From contig NZ_CP009451.1 in NCBI RefSeq assembly GCF_000757825.1, positions 4,154,001 to 4,218,000 of the forward strand: 64,000 nucleotides of DNA, read 5' to 3'. Shown here piece after piece: positions 59,191-64,000 of the stretch; the first letter of the stretch is position 1, and each line of letters opens with the position of its first letter. The DNA comes from Cedecea neteri. GTDB taxonomy: Bacteria > Pseudomonadota > Gammaproteobacteria > Enterobacterales > Enterobacteriaceae. A model generated the notes under the pieces. The model worked only from the letters and a program-made list of their open reading frames with translations. It ran no database searches and was not told where the DNA came from. A program made the position numbers and the translations under genes.

Positions 59191-59206
59191 ATTATATATT
59201 TATAAT
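59191..59206. promoter_or_regulatory. Possible YeiE (LysR-type) binding palindrome
   Basis: ATTATA-TATT-TATAAT, a perfect AT-rich dyad midway in the 125-base yeiH-yeiE divergent gap. A LysR-type regulator usually binds a T-N11-A dyad in such a gap. Inferred from position and shape only. Confidence 0.45.
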
Positions 59207-59257
59207 TAATCTTTATAAGTGGTAAGCAACTCGCTGCCACCACAGGAAAGCCCTCTT

Positions 59258-60124
59258 ATGCATATCACGCTGCGGCAACTTGAAGTGTTTGCTGAAGTCC
59301 TTAAAAGCGGCTCGACCACCCAGGCATCCCAGATGCTATCCCTGTCCCAGTCGGCGGTAAGCGCCGCCCTGGCCGACCTGGAAGGGCAGCTTGGGGTTCA
59401 GCTTTTCGACAGGGTCGGGAAGCGGCTGGTCGTCAACGAGCACGGCAGGCTGCTCTATCCGCGTGTGGTGGGGCTGCTGGAGCAGGCGGGTGAAATAGAA
59501 CAGCTGTTTCGCGAGGATAACGGCGCGATTCGTGTTTATGCCAGCAGCACCATTGGCAACTACATTCTGCCGGAGATGATTGCCCGCTACCGGCGCGACT
59601 TTCCGAAGCTGCCGCTCGAGCTTAGCGTCGGCAACAGTCAGGACGTGATTAACGCAGTGGCGGATTTTCGTGTCGATATCGGCCTGATAGAAGGCCCGTG
59701 CCACATGGCGGAGCTGGTCACTGAACCCTGGCTGGAAGATGAGCTGGTGGTCTTTGCTTCGCCGGGGAACCCGCTGGTACATCAGCCGGTCACGCTTGAA
59801 AACCTGGCAAAACAGCCGTGGATCCTGCGTGAGCGTGGCTCAGGCACCCGTGAGATTGTCGACTATTTATTGCTGTCGCACCTGCCGAAGTTCCAGCTGG
59901 GCATGGAGCTGGGCAATTCCGAGGCGATCAAGCATGCGGTGCGCCACGGCCTGGGCATCAGTTGCCTGTCCCGCCGCGTCATTGCCGAGCAGCTGGAAAG
60001 CGGCTCGCTGGTGGAGGTTGTCGTCCCGCTCCCTCGCCTGGTGCGCACGCTGTACCGCATCCACCACCGCCAGAAGCACATCTCCAACGCGCTGCTTCGC
60101 TTCCTGCGCTACTGCGAAGCATAA
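59258..60124 (+). CDS. yeiE: LysR-family regulator YeiE
   Basis: LysR-type transcription factor, 288 residues (E. coli YeiE 293). The ATG at 59258 ([20 protein letters not shown]) is chosen as it starts the winged helix-turn-helix directly; [24 protein letters not shown] is the recognition region. The effector-binding domain runs from about 90 to 288 ([34 protein letters not shown]). Roles in iron, sulfite and motility control have been reported in different enterobacteria. It reads away from yeiH and toward the ABC importer and lysP. Confidence 0.95.
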   Translation: MHITLRQLEVFAEVLKSGSTTQASQMLSLSQSAVSAALADLEGQLGVQLFDRVGKRLVVNEHGRLLYPRVVGLLEQAGEIEQLFREDNGAIRVYASSTIGNYILPEMIARYRRDFPKLPLELSVGNSQDVINAVADFRVDIGLIEGPCHMAELVTEPWLEDELVVFASPGNPLVHQPVTLENLAKQPWILRERGSGTREIVDYLLLSHLPKFQLGMELGNSEAIKHAVRHGLGISCLSRRVIAEQLESGSLVEVVVPLPRLVRTLYRIHHRQKHISNALLRFLRYCEA

Positions 60125-60302
60125 TGCACCAAAATCTTGCAGCTGCACCTGATTGGGGTGTAGCTGCGAGGCAGCTATCCTCTTGTTAACCTTCCTTTCA
60201 CCGTGATACCGCCACAATCTTCGCGATCCCTCTTCATTGGCACATTAGTTGCAGAATTGAATTCAAAGAATCTTTTGTTTCAATCAGGCGACGAGGCTGC
60301 AC

Positions 60303-61094
60303 ATGACGATGAAAAAATGGTTGTTCTCTTTAGTTGGCGCGACGGTTCTGCTGGCTCAGGCCGGGGCGGTAATGGCCGACCAGCTGCAGGATATTGAAAA
60401 GCGCGGCGTGCTGCGCGTGGCGGTCCCGCAGGATTTCCCGCCTTTTGGTTCGGTGAATGCTGACCTGAAGCCGCAGGGTTACGACATCGATATGGCGGCC
60501 TACCTGGCGAAGGGGCTGAAAGTCAAACTGCAGCTGGTGCCGGTGACCAGCGCGAACCGCGTCCCGTACCTGCAAACGGACAAGGTTGACCTGGTGATTT
60601 CCAGCCTCGGCAAAAACGCCGAACGTGAAAAGGTCATCGATTTTAGCCGCGCCTATGCCCCGTTCTTCCTGGGCGTATTTGGGCCGAAAGATGCCACGGT
60701 AGCCGATGCTAAAGCGCTCAGCGGGAAAACCATCGGCGTGACCCGTGGCGCAGTAGAAGACATGGTATTAACCGATCTCGCGCCGAAAGACGCCGACGTG
60801 AAGCGCTACGAAGACAACAACACCACGATTTCTGCTTACCTTTCCGGCCAGGTGCAGTACATCGCCACCGGCAACCTGGTCGTGGCGGCAATTGCCCGCC
60901 AGAGCCCAAGCAAAGCCCCGGTCAGCCAGTTTATGCTCAAAGACTCGCCTTGCTACATCGGGCTGAAAAAGAACGAGCCTGCCCTGAAAGCGAAGGTAGA
61001 TGAGCTGATTGGTGACGCGCTGAAGGACAACACTCTGAACGCCCTGTCGCAGAAATGGATGCAGGCGCCGCTGCCTGCCAACCTCGGCGCCTGA
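60303..61094 (+). CDS. Polar amino acid ABC transporter, substrate-binding protein
   Basis: Periplasmic SBP_bac_3-type binding protein of 263 residues. A signal peptide ends AVMA (about residue 25). Family motifs: GVLRVAVPQDFPPFG, GYDIDMAAYLAKGL, the ligand carboxylate site VTSANRVPYLQTDKVDLVISSL, and a hinge near LSGKTIGVTRGA. GACGAGG lies 8 bases before the ATG at 60303; a second in-frame ATG is at 60309. It heads a four-gene operon that is absent between yeiE and lysP in E. coli. The ligand is probably an amino acid but cannot be named. Confidence 0.9.
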   Translation: MTMKKWLFSLVGATVLLAQAGAVMADQLQDIEKRGVLRVAVPQDFPPFGSVNADLKPQGYDIDMAAYLAKGLKVKLQLVPVTSANRVPYLQTDKVDLVISSLGKNAEREKVIDFSRAYAPFFLGVFGPKDATVADAKALSGKTIGVTRGAVEDMVLTDLAPKDADVKRYEDNNTTISAYLSGQVQYIATGNLVVAAIARQSPSKAPVSQFMLKDSPCYIGLKKNEPALKAKVDELIGDALKDNTLNALSQKWMQAPLPANLGA

Positions 61095-61104
61095 GGAGCC
61101 GGGA

Positions 61105-61773
61105 ATGACCACGCAACTTGATTTTGCCGGTCTGCTGCCCTACTGGCCGGCGCTACTTGCCGGCCTGTGGGTGACGCTGGGGCTCACCGTTATGGCGACC
61201 GTGGGTGGCGTTGCCATCGGCATTACCGGGGCGGCCATTCGCAGCGGCAAACCGGGGCTGTTAAGCCTCGTGTGGGGCGGCTATGTGGAGCTGATCCGCA
61301 ACACGCCGTTTGTGGTGCAGCTGTTCTTCATTGTCTTTGGGCTACCGGCGCTGGGGCTAAAGCTCAACGCCGGGGAAGCGGCACTTATCGCGATGCTGAT
61401 TAATCTTGGGGCTTACAGCACCGAAATTATCCGGGCGGGCATTCAGGTGACGCCGAAAGGGCAGTGGGAAGCGGCTCGCGTGCTGGGGTTAAGCCGCAGC
61501 CAGACGTTTTTACGCGTGGTGTTGCCGCCGTCGCTGAAGCGCATTTATCCGTCGCTGGTTAGCCAGTGCATTATCGTGATGCTGGGGTCTTCCGTGGTGT
61601 CGCAGGTTTCCTGCGAAGACCTGACGTTTGCCGCCAGCCTTATTCAGTCACGCACCTTCCTGAGCTTTGAGGTCTACCTGGTGACGACCTTAATGTATCT
61701 GGTGCTGTCGTTAATTATGCGCCAGCTGCTGCTGGCGGCGGGGCGAAAATGGTTGGGGAGTGATGTCGGATGA
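61105..61773 (+). CDS. Polar amino acid ABC transporter, permease 1
   Basis: HisMQ-type inner-membrane permease of 222 residues with about five helices. The EAA loop reads GQWEAARVLGLSRSQTFLRVVLPPSLKRI, shown in part (QWEAARVLGLS). ELIRNTPFVVQLFF is the other family signature. It starts 10 bases after the binding-protein stop and its end overlaps permease 2 by 4 bases (ATGA). Confidence 0.93.
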   Translation: MTTQLDFAGLLPYWPALLAGLWVTLGLTVMATVGGVAIGITGAAIRSGKPGLLSLVWGGYVELIRNTPFVVQLFFIVFGLPALGLKLNAGEAALIAMLINLGAYSTEIIRAGIQVTPKGQWEAARVLGLSRSQTFLRVVLPPSLKRIYPSLVSQCIIVMLGSSVVSQVSCEDLTFAASLIQSRTFLSFEVYLVTTLMYLVLSLIMRQLLLAAGRKWLGSDVG

Positions 61774-62426
61774 TGACGTTTACCGACTGGGATATCGTGC
61801 GCAACCTGCTGCTGGCGGCCCGCTGGACGGTGCTGCTGTCGCTGATTGCTTTTTTCTTCGGCACGCTGGTGACCTTGCCGTTGCTGCTGCTGCGCATGAG
61901 CCGCTGGACGTGGCCAAAGCGCTTCATTAGCGCCTATGTTGCGCTGTTTCAGGGCACGCCGCTGCTGATGCAGCTGTTCCTCGCATTCTTCGGTATCGCG
62001 CTGTTCGGGATCGACGTGAGCGCCTGGACGGCGGCGACGCTTGCCCTGACGCTGTTTACCAGCGCATTTTTGCTGGATATCTGGTACGGCAGCATTCGTG
62101 CGTTGCCCAAAGGCCAATGGGAAGCCTGTCGTTGCCTCGGTTTGAGCTTCGGGCAGACGCTGTTCCGGGTAATAGCCCCGCAGGCAATGCGCATCGCCGT
62201 TGCGCCGACGGTCGGGTTTTCGGTGCAGGTGATTAAGGGCACCGCGCTGGCCTCGATTATTGGTTTTGTCGAGCTGACCAAAGCCGGCACCATGCTGAAT
62301 AACGTGACGTTTGAGCCGTTTAAAGTGTTTGCCCTGGTGGCGCTCGGCTATTTCTTACTTTGCTATCCGCTGTCGCGCTACAGCCGCTATCTGGAGAAAA
62401 AATTCCATGCCGCTCATCACCATTAA
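61770..62426 (+). CDS. Polar amino acid ABC transporter, permease 2
   Basis: Second HisMQ-type permease, 218 residues, with about five helices. It carries ALFQGTPLLMQLFLAFFG and the EAA loop GQWEACRCLGLSFGQTLFRV. It is expected to pair with permease 1 as a heterodimer. Its last 20 bases overlap the ATPase start, which points to translational coupling. Confidence 0.93.
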   Translation: MMTFTDWDIVRNLLLAARWTVLLSLIAFFFGTLVTLPLLLLRMSRWTWPKRFISAYVALFQGTPLLMQLFLAFFGIALFGIDVSAWTAATLALTLFTSAFLLDIWYGSIRALPKGQWEACRCLGLSFGQTLFRVIAPQAMRIAVAPTVGFSVQVIKGTALASIIGFVELTKAGTMLNNVTFEPFKVFALVALGYFLLCYPLSRYSRYLEKKFHAAHHH

Positions 62427-63144
62427 TGACGTACAAAAATATTACGGCGACAACCACGTGCTGAAGGGCGTCAGCCTTGATATCGACATGGGCGAAGTGG
62501 TGTCGATCATCGGCCGCAGCGGCTCCGGTAAAAGTACGTTGCTGCGCTGCATGAACGGGCTTGAAGGTTACCAGGACGGCAGCATCAAGCTCGGTGGGAT
62601 GACTATCACCGACCGTGAATCTCAGGCGCGTGAAATCAGCCGTTCCGTGGGGATGGTGTTCCAGAGCTTTAACCTGTTCCCGCACATGACCGCGCTGGAA
62701 AACGTGATGCTGGCACCGCGCAGGGTCCTGAATAAGAGCGCTGCCGAATGCCGTGAGCTGGCGCTGGAAATGCTCAACAAAGTCGGCCTGGGCGAACGCG
62801 TGGATTACTATCCGGCCAACCTTTCCGGCGGCCAGCAGCAGCGCGTGGCCATTGCGCGGGCGCTGGCGATGAACCCCAAAGTGCTGCTGTGCGATGAAAT
62901 TACCTCGGCGCTCGACCCGGAGCTGGTGGGCGAAGTGCTTAAAGTTCTGGAGCAGTTGGCGGCAGAAGGCATGACGCTGATTCTGGTGACTCATGAAATG
63001 AACTTTGCCCGGGAGGTCGGCGACCGCGTGGTGTTTATGCACCAGGGGAAAGTGTGGGAGCAGGGTGAGAGCAAGTCGTTTTTTGCTCATCCTCGTACTC
63101 AGGAACTGCAGCAGTTTATCTCCTCCGTACGCGGGCTAGGTTAA
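62407..63144 (+). CDS. Polar amino acid ABC transporter, ATPase
   Basis: GlnQ/HisP-type ATPase of 245 residues, starting at the ATG at 62407 ([19 protein letters not shown]); in-frame codons upstream lie within permease 2 and do not match the family. Walker [11 protein letters not shown]-loop [12 protein letters not shown], signature LSGGQQQR, Walker [15 protein letters not shown], and switch His in VTHEM are all intact. A strong terminator follows. Confidence 0.95.
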   Translation: MPLITINDVQKYYGDNHVLKGVSLDIDMGEVVSIIGRSGSGKSTLLRCMNGLEGYQDGSIKLGGMTITDRESQAREISRSVGMVFQSFNLFPHMTALENVMLAPRRVLNKSAAECRELALEMLNKVGLGERVDYYPANLSGGQQQRVAIARALAMNPKVLLCDEITSALDPELVGEVLKVLEQLAAEGMTLILVTHEMNFAREVGDRVVFMHQGKVWEQGESKSFFAHPRTQELQQFISSVRGLG

Positions 63145-63148
63145 TCTT

Positions 63149-63184
63149 TGACCGCCGGTCGGCTGAATGCGCCGGCGGTTTTTA
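63149..63184 (+). terminator. ABC importer operon terminator
   Basis: ACCGCCGG / CCGGCGGT stem around TCGGCTGAATGCG, then TTTTT; it starts 5 bases after the ATPase stop. Confidence 0.9.
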
Positions 63185-63332
63185 ATTCCCCTCAACTTAT
63201 CGGCCTGATTAGCGACTTGCTAATAATTGCCGGGCGATCATGAAGCTCTCTTATAACCCGGGATTTCTGCTATCTGAATAAAGACGTTTTGTTACAATCT
63301 TGCCTCATTTTTTGGACAGGCAACAATTTCCT

Positions 63333-64000
63333 ATGGTTTCACAAGATAAAACGACAGAAGCGCCTGGCTTACGCCGCGAATTAAAGGCGCGCCACCTGAC
63401 GATGATCGCCATTGGCGGCTCCATCGGTACGGGGCTTTTCGTTGCCTCTGGGGCGACAATTTCTCAGGCGGGGCCGGGCGGCGCGCTGCTCTCTTATATG
63501 CTGATTGGCCTGATGGTGTACTTCCTGATGACCAGCCTGGGCGAACTGGCGGCGTTTATGCCGGTCTCTGGTTCCTTCGCGACCTACGGTCAGAAATATG
63601 TAGAAGACGGCTTTGGCTTCGCGCTCGGCTGGAACTACTGGTACAACTGGGCGGTAACCATCGCCGTTGACCTCGTCGCCTCGCAGCTGGTGATGAATTA
63701 CTGGTTCCCGGACACCCCAGGCTGGATCTGGAGTGCGCTGTTCCTCGGCATCATGTTCCTGCTGAACTGGATCTCCGTGAAAGGCTTTGGCGAAGCGGAA
63801 TACTGGTTCTCGCTGATAAAAGTGACCACCGTCATCATCTTCATCATTGTGGGTGTGATGATGATCGTGGGTATTTTCAAAGGGGCACAGCCGGTAGGCT
63901 GGAGCAACTGGACAACCGGCGACGCGCCGTTTGCCGGGGGTTTTGCCGCAATGATCGGCGTAGCGATGATCGTAGGCTTTTCTTTCCAGGGCACCGAGCT
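63333..64000 (+). CDS. lysP: Lysine-specific permease LysP, N-terminal part
   Basis: Amino acid-polyamine-organocation family lysine:proton symporter, which in E. coli also acts as co-sensor for CadC. The first 222 residues are visible and are nearly identical to E. coli LysP: MVSQDKTTEAPGLRRELKAR, helix 1 IGGSIGTGLFVASG, FMPVSGSFATYGQKYVEDGFG, and VGFSFQGTE at the window end. The rest of the gene lies outside. The 148-base gap to the ABC operon holds its promoter; I could not place it exactly. Confidence 0.97.
   Translation, partial: MVSQDKTTEAPGLRRELKARHLTMIAIGGSIGTGLFVASGATISQAGPGGALLSYMLIGLMVYFLMTSLGELAAFMPVSGSFATYGQKYVEDGFGFALGWNYWYNWAVTIAVDLVASQLVMNYWFPDTPGWIWSALFLGIMFLLNWISVKGFGEAEYWFSLIKVTTVIIFIIVGVMMIVGIFKGAQPVGWSNWTTGDAPFAGGFAAMIGVAMIVGFSFQGTE

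Noticed and set aside
1..64000. CRISPR arrays, insertion sequences, rRNA, prophage
   Set aside because: No regularly spaced repeats, transposase, integrase, phage structural genes or rRNA were seen on either strand.

Overview
The window is chromosomal DNA from a gammaproteobacterium of the family Enterobacteriaceae. Nearly every gene has a close E. coli homologue in E. coli-like order (glpTQ, yfaE-nrdBA, ubiG, gyrA, rcsCBD-micF-ompC, apbE-ada-alkB-yojI, proL-yejMLK-rplY-radD-rsuA-bcr-yejG-yejFEBA-pdeN-mepS-lpxT-yeiRQP, yeiW-setB-fruBKA, nfo-yeiH-yeiE, lysP). It is not E. coli. Blocks present there are missing (for example yfaL, inaA, ato, eco-mqo-nap-ccm-narP and the psu/nupX/rihB cluster), and several accessory genes sit in the gaps. 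A lineage near Klebsiella, Enterobacter or Cedecea would fit; the sequence alone does not fix the genus.

Layout: 1-2.2 kb holds the end of glpT and glpQ. 2.2-7.1 kb (minus strand) holds class Ia ribonucleotide reductase with its ferredoxin, and ubiG. 7.2-9.9 kb is gyrA. 10.1-18.3 kb is the Rcs phosphorelay, the antisense RNA micF and the porin ompC. 18.6-23.2 kb holds apbE, the Ada/AlkB alkylation-repair operon and the exporter yojI. 23.3-25.8 kb carries mgtE and a GT8 glycosyltransferase beside tRNA-Pro. 26-47.4 kb is a long conserved run rich in envelope functions: YejM/LapC (LPS synthesis control), MepS (murein hydrolase), LpxT (lipid A phosphorylation) and YejABEF (peptide import). It also holds RplY, RadD, RsuA, Bcr and EfpL.

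47.5-50.5 kb is an accessory insert between yeiP and yeiW. It contains an OprC-type TonB-dependent copper receptor with a methionine-rich loop, a Met/His-rich DUF2946-like protein and a small two-helix membrane protein. 50.6-56.2 kb carries yeiW, setB and the fructose PTS operon behind two Cra operators. 56.4-57.1 kb is a RelE/HigB-NadS type toxin-antitoxin module. 57.1-60.1 kb is nfo, yeiH and yeiE. 60.3-63.1 kb is a complete polar amino acid ABC importer inserted before lysP, which runs off the end.

Most of the window is well-known core genome. The parts that merit attention are the copper insert, the toxin-antitoxin module with its tandem palindromic operator, the unassigned ABC importer, the GT8/mgtE pair at proL, the native-looking Thr83 in GyrA, and several very long perfect hairpins between genes that are not ordinary terminators. 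I see no CRISPR array, insertion sequence, prophage or rRNA. I did not find a convincing wholly new multi-gene system.
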